DNA of 64,000 nucleotides from Vandiemenella viatica (Eukaryota; Arthropoda; Insecta; Orthoptera; Morabidae). The stretch's first letter is position 1, and each line of letters starts with the position of its first letter. Location: NCBI GenBank assembly GCA_031002005.1, contig CM061920.1, positions 123,556,095-123,620,094 on the forward strand, in the 5' to 3' direction. Below, one piece after another: positions 21,549 through 30,904 of the stretch. The position numbers and the translations under genes are program-made. Under the pieces are notes generated by a model. It was not told the DNA's origin, ran no database searches, and was given only the letters and a program-made list of their open reading frames with translations.

Positions 21549-23216
21549 ACTATCTTCAGCCAATTGACATTATTTACGTCACTATCAACATTTCTGTATT
21601 TTATCATGAAGCGTCTCAGTTCTGGGAAATTTAATACATCATTCTGCTGAACTTCAATGACATGATATTTTTATTTGCCATTCTCATGGCAGTGAACCAT
21701 CCTGATGGATAAAAATATCCAACAGTTTTTTTTCTCTCTATCGAGGCATGAACAGAGTCACACTACACTGCATTTGCGAGTGACCTGGCTCAAAAAACAT
21801 GTGATTTATAACAGGGATATCAAGGTGCTTAACAGCATACAGGAACATACCAGACACATTTGCATTTCTATTTTGCCCTCCACACGTATCAGAAAAGAAG
21901 TTCAAATCTTTCCCATCAGCATTTTGTTCTAAATAATTGAATAAGCATGAAGAAATTTCTCTAAATCCACATTTGGTGGTCCTTTCACTCCACATGCCAA
22001 ATGCAGCTTCTCTTGAAGTTGTATTGTATATGATTAGGTTGTAGACAGCAAATCTTCGCATTTGTCTTCGCATTTGTCTTTAGCATTTGTCTTTGGAAAG
22101 TAGCAGACAGCCTCTAAATCAAATTAAGCTAAATGAGTTTTCCTTGTTACAGCTCCATCTTGATGTAGTCTTTCAGAGCCCTTGCTAAACACTTATGAGA
22201 TATACGAGCATTCTGTTCTGAACGGTGAATTTCTTTCTCTCTGACATTCATGTGGGAGAATTTGTAACACGTATCACACAAATCATTTTTAGGTATATGG
22301 AAAGATAGGTTAAATTCTGTCTTAGATATTAATCGATAATAAGATTCCTTTTCAGGGGTTGCGTTACCGTTTTTTCAAGTTTCCACATACATTTCGTACA
22401 TTTTTCGAAGATTTAAATCGTGTAGGAATCCTTCCTTCCTAGCATAATGTGAAGGGAGTTTTGGAATGCTTTTAATGTGAGATCCAATTCTTTCTTTGAC
22501 AGCACCTGATGTAGCAACTGCTGGTTTGTGACATCCTCTTTCATCTTTGAAAATGATATTGTGCTCATTCCTTTTTAACAGAACCTGGCGTATGAATGAT
22601 TCAGTCGAATCAAATGTAGTAAGAAAGAATGATTGGCAAACCTGAAAATTTGCATCATCTTTGGTTAGAAAGTATTAATTTGTAAATTTTCTCCAGGATG
22701 AGCCCTCAGAAGTCTTAGTACTTTGCTTATCCATCTTTTCTAAAAGAGAACTGACGTACAAACGCTGCCTGTTTACATCACCTAGATTCCAAAATTGTTG
22801 GTGCATTTTTAATCTGCCAGCCTCAGTAAAATTAAAGCTGCACTTTCTCGAGCACTTTGAACAATCTTTTGGTTTAACTGACCGCCCAGGAACATATTTT
22901 CCTTTGCAAGAATCATACGGTTCCCCAGACTGCCGTTTGATTATTCTATCAATTTTCTTCCATTTCTCAGGCTGAGCCACTCGTCTGCATTTTACTTTTA
23001 TCTCATTCTCTACTTCAATGTTACGAGCAGGTCTGTACTATTATTGCCAGTTTTAGGTCCAGCATCACCTAAAAATCCGAACTGATTGGTTCTTTCTTGT
23101 AAGAAAACATTTTGATTGTCAATATCGATTGATTGTGCTTCAATATTTGGCCGAGGTGGAATATTTAAAGATTTCTGAAGAAACGATAGAGGGCGATCTG
23201 GAAAAAAAATAAACAA
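21201..23216 (-). pseudogene. Putative transposase, GGQN/GHS (DUF7869-like) family
   Basis: In coding order on the minus strand: an N-terminal stretch (23216-23010); a segment 22980-22675 with a Cys cluster CSKCSRKCSFNF and HQQFWNLGDVNRQRLYVSSL; a segment 22073-21738 with SDTCGGQNRN and FFEPGHSQM, where the Asp and His are likely active-site residues; and a C-terminal block ending in an acidic tail at stop 21201-21203. This order matches a family of uncharacterised animal transposon proteins (DUF7869-type) that I recognise by motif only. Frameshifts, stops and a ~49-bp poly-A/T run at about 21499-21547 break it. Confidence 0.6.
21499..21547. repeat. Poly-A tract (~49 bp)
   Basis: A continuous A run between GTTACCGC-like flank and CACTATCTTCAG, interrupting the transposase relic. 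It may be the remnant of a retroposed tail or a slipped homopolymer. Its length is likely imprecise in the assembly. Confidence 0.9.
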
Positions 23217-24100
23217 CGATTTACCTAGGGAATGTCATGAAGAATCGAACAATGAATAAATACTGTTAATAATTTATGTCGTGTGCATTAAATTAAGGTA
23301 ATAGCACTCATATCTGACAAATTTTTTGTAGCAGAAATCCTACTCGCAATGTTTTTCCTTTATAATATCTGGAGATACGCTCTTTTGTCACTGAACAATA
23401 CAGTACTGCAAAAGGGCCGAAATGACGCAAAAGGCAATACGTCATTTTCACAATAAACAGTAAAGTGAAATTGTAGATACGCTACACATTATCTCTGGAA
23501 TGGTTAAAGATAGGAGTCCCAGTGTTTTTCCATTGGATAGATTGGTTCTTCACAATAATAGTGGTGTAAATATGTAAATTTTGTAGATACGCTGTTATGA
23601 CTCTAAGCCCCCGAATTGTTGTGTAGTAAATAATAAAAAACAAAATGTATCACAATTATTACAAGTCAAGCTATCGATGGAACACGTGGCAATACAATTA
23701 CATGATTTCAAAGTAGCAGGTCACAAAATAAATGATCTAGAAGTGGAAATTGAGAAGCAGGAAAGAGAGGCTAAAGAACCTTTCACATCTGGTATATCTT
23801 ATATGTAGGATGCATAGCAGTAATTGTTTTAATAATTTTTGTTGTTGTCGATATTGCAGATGTTGTAGAGAATGTTTCAGAGCTACAAAGAAATTCATAG
23901 ATGAAGATTGTTGTGGAAAAGTTTGTGTAAGAACAACTAATGTAAACACTTGTAGAGATTCCAGACTCGCTGCTAGTCGAAGGTCAAATTCAAGTGCAAA
24001 GGAGGAAAGAATAATTTTCACTAGAGGAAATAATTAATGAAGAAAGCGTTGTCACTGTGGGAGTTCCAAAGGAAGAAAAGACAGTAACTAAAGAAGCGAT

Positions 24101-24564
24101 AAAAGATAAACTTATATTTGTATTGTAATATTGTAATGAAAATGTTTATTTTTGTAATGTTTTTTAAATGACTAGTTTTCAAAGGAATTGATGACTTCTT
24201 AATGATTGTAACCAAAATAATTAACTGAGTTATATAACCTATATAATCAAAGTAAGGAATGTAACTGATATTATAAATGTTATAAAGTTTACCAAAGGAA
24301 GTAATAGGGCAAATGTAACCAATGTAATCACCGATATTACTGAAAGAATGTTTTACAATTAAGACAATTGTAAAATTTAGATATATGAAGAAATGTAACC
24401 TAAAATAAGAGAATTATGAAAACAAGTTTGAATAATGATAATAGTAAGAATGTCAGATTGTTTTATAAATACTTTGATATTGTGACTGCATTAGCCATAA
24501 AGAAGGTAAGAAAATCGGATCAAAGCAACAAAATTGCTGCAACAAGATGAGTTGCATCAATTTT
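24101..24564. other. env downstream region of the endogenous retrovirus
   Basis: AT-rich, repetitive in short ATGTAACC/AATGTAA-like words, between the env relic and the polypurine tract. No gene seen. Confidence 0.5.
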
Positions 24565-24580
24565 CCCGGGGGAAGGGAGG
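24565..24580 (+). promoter_or_regulatory. Polypurine tract of the endogenous retrovirus
   Basis: CCGGGGGAAGGGAGG lies directly before the 3-prime LTR, the place and composition expected of the plus-strand primer site. Confidence 0.75.
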
Positions 24581-25555
24581 TGTCATATACCCAGGGTATA
24601 TTGTTTAAAAACTTAAATTCAATAACAATTCAGTAAATTGTATGAAAGTAAAAGCATTGCATAAAGCTAGAGGCGAGCTCGTGCGAGACGCGTATAGCTG
24701 ACCCGGATTTCACAAGCCAGACAAAGGGCTCATTATTATGAGCCACCTTCATCCACACTAATTATCAAATAGCAGCTGCCTCTTGAATAACAGACAAGGC
24801 TTTATATAACTTCAGAAACTCTTTGTGGTCAAACCACGTGTGATTTGAATGGTCCCTGAATCTGCGGAACCAAGGGGTCAGAATCCTCTTTCAAAATACC
24901 TGAACTTATAAGGAAGCATTGCTGCACACAGCAACGAATGCTACACTTGTCCACAAGGCATGTCTGTTTAGGCTGATTATAAAACCCAGCCAAGTAGCTA
25001 GCCAATGTCTAGTCGGCCATCGACACCGCTTGCAGTTACACGTGCAGTAGCATCGCCATGCAAGTTGGCTCAGGTATTGCCTGTTAGCTGTTGGATCCTG
25101 ACTTGGGGAAGTAGCTTGTATACTCTCCTAGCCTAACCCTTGATTCTTGTGTTTCATTACTTGTCTTTTCGATATAAATAAGAAAATTAACCCACCACAT
25201 ACCAAAGTGGACGGATGCGATGAGAGAACACTAATGCTGACAAACAACTACACAATATTTTGGCATCTGCCTTGCTCAAAAATAGAAAAACGAGCCATTA
25301 GGCTCGGAACGTGTGTGCACAACGAACGTTACCCAATTACTTGTCTTTTCTATTGTAAAACTGTACTCTGAACAGTCTAACATTAAAATCCTGCTGAGTG
25401 GGACTTGTTATATCAAGCTCTGATGTTAGTTGCTATATAAGCCTTCATGTTCCAACAATCCTTTGGCAAGAGCCGCTCCTTGTCCTAGAATCGAATCTCT
25501 GTCCTCAATATTTCAGCCAGTGCAATAGCTGAGTATTCCTAGTTGGGATAGGACA
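24581..25555 (+). repeat. 3-prime LTR, probably complete
   Basis: Begins TGTCATATACCC after the polypurine tract and ends GGACA before GATT, giving TG...CA and the 4-bp duplication shared with 13243-13246. Length 975 bp; only the first 470 bp can be aligned to the truncated 5-prime copy. A TATA-box-like TATATAA at about 25434-25440 could be the promoter. The far end rests on the GATT match alone. Confidence 0.7.
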
Positions 25556-25689
25556 GATTGTCTTTGACATATTTTATGTTTTCAAGTGACCATAGTAGTA
25601 ATCTGGGGGTCTGTTTTTTTAACTTTTTCCTACAAATTCATCACAAATGAGGAACTATCACATCATTTCATTGACATAAAAAAATTGCT

Positions 25690-25890
25690 GATGATAAAGC
25701 TCTGGCCTCACATTCTGGAGGATGCGGATTCCAATCCCCGTCAACACATCCAGTTTTGGGTTTTCCATGGTTTCCTCAGATCACTTCAGGTGAATGCCAG
25801 GTTGCTTCGTTCAAAAGGCCATGGCCAAATTCCTTCCCATCTTTTCCCACCTCTAATGGTCTCGACATCAACAAGGCAGAGGAAAAGCAT
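25690..25890 (+). mobile_element. tRNA-derived SINE, core family S-A, copy 2
   Basis: A degraded B-box region (GGATTCCAATCCCCG, about 25727-25741), then the family core TTTTGGGTTTTCCATGGTTT and AAAGGCCATGGCCAAATTCC, and the tail TCGACATCAACAAGGCAG. More diverged in its head than the 12943 copy. Confidence 0.7.
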
Positions 25891-25949
25891 ATGGCTAAGC
25901 CTAAAAAAAGGTAGATACAAAAATGAAGGAATTGTGGAACTAACAAGGA

Positions 25950-26335
25950 ACATTTACGAGAAGTTTGAGAATGCAGATAAATAATGCACACTTGGACTGG
26001 TTTCACATGGAAAGGGATGTTAGGCAAGCATGTGTATTGTTACCTGCTTTGTCTAATGTGGTTTTAGACAAAGTCATTGCAGAAATTCAGAAATACTGCA
26101 ACCCAGCAAAGTTAAAAGTGATGGCATACAGGTATAATGATATTTGAGCAAACAGAATCTGAAATGAGAATAATGAAGATAGTTGACTGCGATGGAGAAA
26201 CATGGCCTGGAGATTAGGGTGGAAAAAGTTAAAATAATGAAGATAGCAAGAAACACTGGCCCATCAAAGGATGTGTTACTCGACAGCAACAAATTAGAAT
26301 GGGTAGAGTGTTTTGTTTACTTGGGAAGCAAAGTA
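25950..26335 (+). pseudogene. Old LINE reverse transcriptase, part 1 (split by Tigger)
   Basis: The frame near 25990-26090 reads ERDVRQACVLLPALSNVVLD, a degraded version of the 'GVRQGC-LSP-LFN' palm block. At 26270-26330 another frame gives LDSNKLEWVECFVYLGS, the usual 'F-YLGS' block after the catalytic loop. The rest is frameshifted. It continues at 28521. The clade looks like the endonuclease-bearing LINEs that end in an IRNE/RLRW-type C-terminal domain. Confidence 0.7.
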
Positions 26336-28518
26336 CAGTAGAGTCTCGCTAATCCGAACTAATTGGGACCGGGCCTTGTTCGGATTACCGATTTGTTCGG
26401 ATTAGCCGGAGTTACAGTGACTAATTTCTACAATGAAGTATACCAAGCATATAAGTAGGTACAGCATGGTAACAATTGGGAACAACTGGGTGAACAATGG
26501 CTCACTCTCACTCCCTCCCTTTATTGTTGAGATGTTTGAAGTGTTCGTGGTCAGTGCACTCTCAGACGGCTCGCGAACTGAGTTAATCTTAGCAATCGAT
26601 CGCTAACACACTTACAAAATTCGTGTACACTAGCGTGTTATCGCCATGAGTAAACGGAAACATACGACGTTAACGCTCAGAGAAAAACTGGATGCTTTGA
26701 AGCGATTGGACAGTGGTGAGAATGTATCTAAGCTGACGACGGAACTAGGTGTTGGTAAGGCAACCATTTGTGATTGGAAGAAGAACCGAGTGAAGCTTGA
26801 ACAGTGCTGCGCAACGTCTTCGGGAAAAGCACTCGAGATTCGGCAAACTCTGAAACAGTCCCAGTACGATAAAGTGGATGAAGCTCTTTTCTTTTGGTTT
26901 ACACAGGAAAGAGAAAGGGGAACTCCTCTGAGTGGACCAATGGTTCAGGAAAAGGCTGTCTACCTAAACAAATTAATGAATGGTGATGAGTCTTTTAATG
27001 CGAGTACGGGTTGGTTGGACAGATTTAAAAAACGTCATGGGATTCGTCAGCTAACAATTACTGGAGAGAAGCTTTCTTCTGACCATGATGCAGCGAAGGA
27101 ATACGTGCATGAATTTAATAAACTGATAAGACAGGGAAATTATTCTCCCCAACAAATTTATAATGCTGACGAGACAGGCCTTAATTTTAGGGCATTGCCA
27201 ACAAAAAGCCTGGCATCAAAAGCAGAAGTCCAAGCTCCTGACTTTAAAATGAGCAAAGATCGTGTGACTTTACTAGTGTGCAGCAACGCTGCTGGTAATC
27301 ACAAGCTCCCTTTAATGATGATCGGCAAATCTGTTAGCCCCAGAGCTTTCAAAAACTGTAACATGAAATCCCTACCTGTATACTATCGCAACCAGAAAAA
27401 AGCATGGATGGATGGTAAGCTGTTCAAAGAATGGTTTCACGACCAGTTTGTTCCCTCTGTCCGGCGGTTTTCCAAGGAAAATAATTTGCCTCCCCGTTCT
27501 ATCCTTTTGATTGATAACGCACCATCTCACCCCAGCACTGAGGAATTATGTGATGGAGAAATCGTGGCGAAGTTTTTGCCGCCGAATGCTACACCGCTTC
27601 TACAGCCGATGGACCAGGGCGTACTACAAACATTAAAACTGATTTACAGAAAACAATTCTTAAGAATGCTGATCCAAGATGATAACATTCCTTTAGTTAA
27701 AAAAATAAAAAAAACAAATCTGAAGGAAGTTGTTTATTGGGCTGCTGAGTCATGGCAGAAAATTTCAGAAAACACTTTGAGAAAATCTTGGAGAAAACTA
27801 TGGACATCTCTTGAATTTCAGGACATGCCAGCTGAAAATGAAGAGGAGAGTTTCCTAAAAATGGTACAGACAATCCCTGGATGTGAAGAAGCCTGTGAAG
27901 CAGACGTAGGTGAATGGATGGCAGCGGATGATTCAATACTGGAGCACCTTACTGAAGTTGATTTAGTGGCTGCTGTGACTCAAGACCAGGTAGAAGTGGA
28001 ATGTTACGACGAAAGTGACAATGAGACAAAATGTGACAAAGCAGAGTTGGTGTCACACACTGACGCGGCAGAAGCCTTTGATCTCGCGCTACGTTATATG
28101 GAGCAACAGACCACTGCTACACCAGCTGATTTAATGTTTGTCAGACGATGGCGCAACTTTGCGTCATATAACAGACTGTGTTCATTACGCCAAAAAACAA
28201 TTACTGAGTTTCTGTGCTCTAAAAAGTAGGGATGAAATGTGTGTTTCTAACCGTTGTAACTACTATCGAAAGTTTGACAGTTTTTCTTTCGGTGTTACGC
28301 ACTTTTTAAATTTAATCTTTTCTAGCTAATTTTTCTGTATAAATAAAAATTGTGTACGTGTACAGTAGTTAACCACACAATTATATAGCGTATGAACTGT
28401 ATTTTCAGGGTGTTTTAATTCTTTTACCATTTTTATATTAAGACTATGTATTGCTTTGCCATGTTCGGATTAACCGGACGTTCGGATTACCGGGGTTCGG
28501 ATTAGCGGGACTCTACTG
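26336..28518 (+). mobile_element. Tigger/pogo DNA transposon, complete and apparently intact
   Basis: Terminal inverted repeats CAGTAGAGTCTCGCTAATCC at 26336 and ...GGATTAGCGGGACTCTACTG ending 28518, flanked by TA on both sides (26334-26335, 28519-28520). Each end repeats TTCGGATTA-type words several times, probable transposase-binding sites. Length 2183 bp with a single uninterrupted transposase gene. It is inserted in a decayed LINE whose sequence resumes at 28521. Confidence 0.95.
26646..28229 (+). CDS. Tigger/pogo-type DDE transposase, full length
   Basis: 527 residues, ATG to stop without interruption, in the middle of a complete element. It would bind the element ends and perform cut-and-paste transposition at TA sites. 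Residues about 5-55 form a CENP-B-N/psq-type helix-turn-helix (LTLREKLDALKRLDSGENVS, then KATICDWKK). Residues about 75-140 form the second HTH (Tc5/CENP-B type, TGWLDRFKKRHGI). The catalytic domain has its first Asp in YNADETGLNF (about residue 175), its second in LLIDNAPSHPS (about 296) and its third in LQPMDQGV (about 325), the DDD arrangement of pogo. The C-terminal tail (about 470-527) is shared with the minus-strand relic at 35536-35808. An intact frame suggests recent activity; alternative ATGs lie inside the HTH, so the first is chosen. Confidence 0.93.
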   Translation: MSKRKHTTLTLREKLDALKRLDSGENVSKLTTELGVGKATICDWKKNRVKLEQCCATSSGKALEIRQTLKQSQYDKVDEALFFWFTQERERGTPLSGPMVQEKAVYLNKLMNGDESFNASTGWLDRFKKRHGIRQLTITGEKLSSDHDAAKEYVHEFNKLIRQGNYSPQQIYNADETGLNFRALPTKSLASKAEVQAPDFKMSKDRVTLLVCSNAAGNHKLPLMMIGKSVSPRAFKNCNMKSLPVYYRNQKKAWMDGKLFKEWFHDQFVPSVRRFSKENNLPPRSILLIDNAPSHPSTEELCDGEIVAKFLPPNATPLLQPMDQGVLQTLKLIYRKQFLRMLIQDDNIPLVKKIKKTNLKEVVYWAAESWQKISENTLRKSWRKLWTSLEFQDMPAENEEESFLKMVQTIPGCEEACEADVGEWMAADDSILEHLTEVDLVAAVTQDQVEVECYDESDNETKCDKAELVSHTDAAEAFDLALRYMEQQTTATPADLMFVRRWRNFASYNRLCSLRQKTITEFLCSKK

Positions 28519-28520
28519 TA

Positions 28521-29090
28521 ATTACCAATAGGAAGATTGAGAAAGAAAAAGAAGAGTATTTAGTTTTATCACCAAATAGAGGATTTAATCTGGAGGTGAA
28601 ATGTAGAGAAGAAAGCCAAAGTCTTGCTCTATAAAGTATATTTCCAGCCAATATTACCTACGACTCTAAAACTTGGATTTGAAAAATAGAGATATTAGCA
28701 GATTATAGGCAGCAGAGATATTGTTTCTGAGAGGGTAGAGAACTTTACAAAAAAGGATAAAATCAGAAATGATAATATCACCAAGAGATTGAAAGTCAAA
28801 ACATTGGAAGAGAGACAAAAAAAAAAAAAAAAAATGCAGTTGATGGTGCAGGTCATGAGGACAGAGGAGAGGAGAACCCTTAAATTAGTACGCTTCAACT
28901 ATAGGAAGGGAATGTGGCTTGTCGGAGACCACAGGCAAGATGGAATGAACCTTGTGAAGATAGATGAATAGTGTTGCGTGGAGACAAGTGATGCACAGAA
29001 AAATTTGGAGAGACTGTCAGACATGGAAGAGGATGTACCAAATGATCCACAAAATTGGAAATTTCTGATGATGATGATTCAAAAGATCAA
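28521..29090 (+). pseudogene. Old LINE reverse transcriptase, part 2 (after Tigger)
   Basis: Frames shift repeatedly but keep the expected order: a Y(D/G)SKTW-type thumb block near 28660-28680, KKDKIRNDNITKRLKV near 28750-28800, a poly-A-expanded stretch (28820-28835), then RKGMWLVG and RPQARW-like sequence near 28900-28945. This is the standard LINE C-terminal region and continues part 1. Confidence 0.65.
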
Positions 29091-29363
29091 ATGCAAAATC
29101 CATAGGTAAAGTAATTAAAAAAACTTCACATTTGCGCAAAGGATAGAAAAATATTTTGTTGTTAATTCACAAATTTTTTAATTAACATTGATTCCTGGTA
29201 ACAACTTTTATATAATATCAACTTTTAGGATCATAAAGAAGACTCCTTTGAATTATATTTTTCATCTATGGCTATTGACTTATAATTTGCAAAATCTTTA
29301 GTGTTTCTCTGGCACCCACTCATTTCCTTCTGAACACATGAGAACAAGGTAGGTCCTTCAAAA

Positions 29364-29588
29364 AATTTTCTCGGGTGTCCAGCCGGATGGTGGTGTAAAA
29401 CATGACGTTTCGATTGCTGACTCTGCTGTCTTCATCAGGTATCTTGTAGTTGTACTCAGCTGACTGTCTCTGCCTCGACTGCCAATCAGCTGAGTACAAC
29501 TACAAGATACCTGATGAAGACAGCAGAGTCAGCTGTCAAAACATCATGTTTTTACACCACCATCCGGCTGGACACCCGAGAAGATTTT
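29364..29588. repeat. Fold-back element, ~100-bp arms
   Basis: Left arm 29364-29463 and right arm 29486-29588 are reverse complements with few mismatches, around a loop of about 22 bases. Read outward, each arm carries CTGATGAAGACAGCAGAGTC followed by a GAAA-like block (intact CGAAAC in the left arm, CAAAAC in the right), which resembles a hammerhead ribozyme core. Such paired tails occur in Penelope-like retroelements, and one lies 0.7 kb away. Confidence 0.75.
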
Positions 29589-29599
29589 GTTGCATCGAT

Positions 29600-29820
29600 A
29601 CGCTGGGAAAGTCTCCACTCACACAACAAGATAGGTCTAGTTGATAGTAAGGTAGGAGGCACTCACAGGATGCTGCCAACATTCTACTCCTCAAATAAAG
29701 CTAAAATTTGCTGCAGAGGGCAGATGTAGGTCGGTGCAGGAAAGGGGGAAGATGGGTGTGTAGGAGGATTGACACCGGAGTGTGCACTCCAGCTCAATTT
29801 AATTTAATATTATTTTATTA
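29600..29820 (+). mobile_element. CR1-like LINE 3-prime tail (family L-A), plus strand
   Basis: Positions about 29690-29800 are the reverse complement of the 3-prime UTR seen at 4621-4720 and 37248-37340 (GGGGGAAGATGGGTGTGTAGG, then a CACCGGAG block), ending in the same AATTTAATTT tail. Coding sequence is barely present. Confidence 0.7.
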
Positions 29821-30309
29821 TTATTATAAACAGGAAGCAAGATTGTTGTGATCCAGTTCCAGAGAAGGAGCTCAGGCCACTTTAACGTACTGTGACCAAT
29901 GGATTTGCCTTAGCACTCACCTGCTGGCAATATGGTAACCATATGGATTTAACCCCCACAAGTCATGCCTTGCTAACACCCTGAGATCGGAAGATAGATG
30001 GTTTCCTAGGACCCTCAGCCTCAAGTGGATGGGATGAAGGGTGAATAAATCAGATTGGTTACTTTTAGCACTTCTATGGAGCTTATGCTAGAACTAGTAA
30101 TGAAACAGTGTTTGGCTTAAAGAAATATATTTACAATGTACTCTCACAGAAAGTAATTGTACATTAATGGAAAGATTATGTGATGGCTCCTCGACAATAG
30201 ACAGTAGCCACTTAGATCTGTACAGAGAGTGTGGAGGTTGACCGGTTCCTGGGCAAAAACTCCAGCCCCCAGACCAGATCGAAAAGACTCCCAACTCGTC
30301 ACCTGCATT
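29821..30309. other. Unassigned, possibly SINE-related sequence
   Basis: No gene supported. The composition of 29880-30060 (balanced GC, AACCCCCACAAGTCATGCC) resembles a retroposon body, but no pol III boxes or copies elsewhere in the window were found. Confidence 0.3.
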
Positions 30310-30622
30310 CGAATGGACTGAATAACTGACTTCCTGACAATTTGGTCAGCCTATATACTTGTTATCTGAGTTGCCCGGGTTGAACCGTGTCAAATTATCG
30401 AAACCTAACGTTTCCGCCATCATTTTGTAGCTTTCTTCAGAGGACTCTCATGGCTGGAACTGCTATCTCCTTTATACAACTCCCAAAGAGTGCACTAACC
30501 GTTTGAAGTGACGTCACTCAAGCTACCGCCACCAGCATGGCCAGTCCGATGGGGGCCTGCATCTCGCATTTTCCTAATCATGCATGACCATATTTGGTCA
30601 AATTGTAGCCCGCCATTCGTGT

Positions 30623-30904
30623 TCATATTACCTGGTCTTTTTTGATTTCCAATGCTTCTTTGACATACCTGGGCCACCATCTACTTTCCTGAACCAGCAC
30701 ACTCGTGTCACTAAATAAAATTGTGTGCCCACTGTCATCAGAATGTTGTGTTACAGCTGACTTACTGACGTCGTTATTTTGAAGATCTCTTATGTGTTCA
30801 CGCAGCCTTTCCCTGACCATCCATCCAGTCTCGCCGATATATACTTGGCCACAGCTACAGGGTATTTGGTATATGCCCGCAGTCTCCAACACATCCACTG
30901 GCAA
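30623..30904 (-). pseudogene. GIY-YIG endonuclease fragment (inverted copy)
   Basis: The minus-strand frame begins a few residues before GIYQIPCSCGQVYIGETGW and runs through R-REHIRDLQNNDV, VTQHSDDSGHTILF and ESRWWPRYVKEALEIKK to a stop. It holds the GIY...YIG catalytic pair, the conserved Arg and the Cys/His zinc-ligand pattern of Penelope endonucleases, but no reverse transcriptase precedes it. It is the 5-prime-truncated partner of 31761-32147. Confidence 0.9.

Larger units (their letters stand above)
20644..23613 (-). mobile_element. DNA transposon with AATT target duplication, inside env
   Basis: Terminal inverted repeats: CGGGGGCTTAGAGTCATAAC on the left (20644) and its reverse complement ending ...CTCTAAGCCCCCG at 23613, continuing with few mismatches to about 35 bp. 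AATT flanks both sides (20640-20643, 23614-23617). A second, inverted partial copy of the terminal motif lies at about 20850-20890. The interior encodes a decayed transposase on the minus strand. The element is 2970 bp. Its superfamily is not certain; a 4-bp target duplication excludes the TA- and TTAA-specific groups. Confidence 0.8.
19156..24100 (+). pseudogene. env: Retroviral env, baculovirus F-like, broken
   Basis: An ATG at 19156 follows a splice-acceptor-like TTAATTGCAG (ends 19153) and opens a hydrophobic signal peptide of about 20 residues. A cysteine-containing segment follows, then the open frame 19283-19747 with a basic cleavage-site-like stretch next to the fusion-peptide-like motif (about 19507-19570), and a heptad-like helical region. 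The frame 19778-20056 continues the ectodomain. After the transposon (20644-23613) the downstream part has a hydrophobic membrane-spanning stretch near 23800-23870 and a short tail. In the family env is the surface fusion glycoprotein. Several stops and frameshifts plus the insertion make this copy non-functional. Removing the transposon and one AATT leaves the frame in register at that point. Confidence 0.8.
13247..25555 (+). mobile_element. gypsy-type endogenous retrovirus (env-bearing), nested and defective
   Basis: Two related LTR copies begin TGTCATATACC at 13247 and 24581. The outer edges carry TG...CA and a matching 4-bp flank GATT (13243-13246 and 25556-25559), fitting gypsy/errantivirus integration. 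Between them lie integrase C-terminal sequence, an env gene and a polypurine tract. The 5-prime side has lost part of the LTR, gag, protease, reverse transcriptase and RNase H, because the LTR joins directly to integrase at 13716/13717. Two later insertions interrupt what remains: Helitron H2 (14327-18925) and a DNA transposon (20644-23613). The LTRs differ at roughly one base in ten by eye, so the insertion is old. Confidence 0.85.

Noticed and set aside
23737..24037. Cys-rich open frame 23750-24037 as a new small protein
   Set aside because: It is the out-of-frame reading of the env membrane/tail region; the hydrophobic segment is in another frame.
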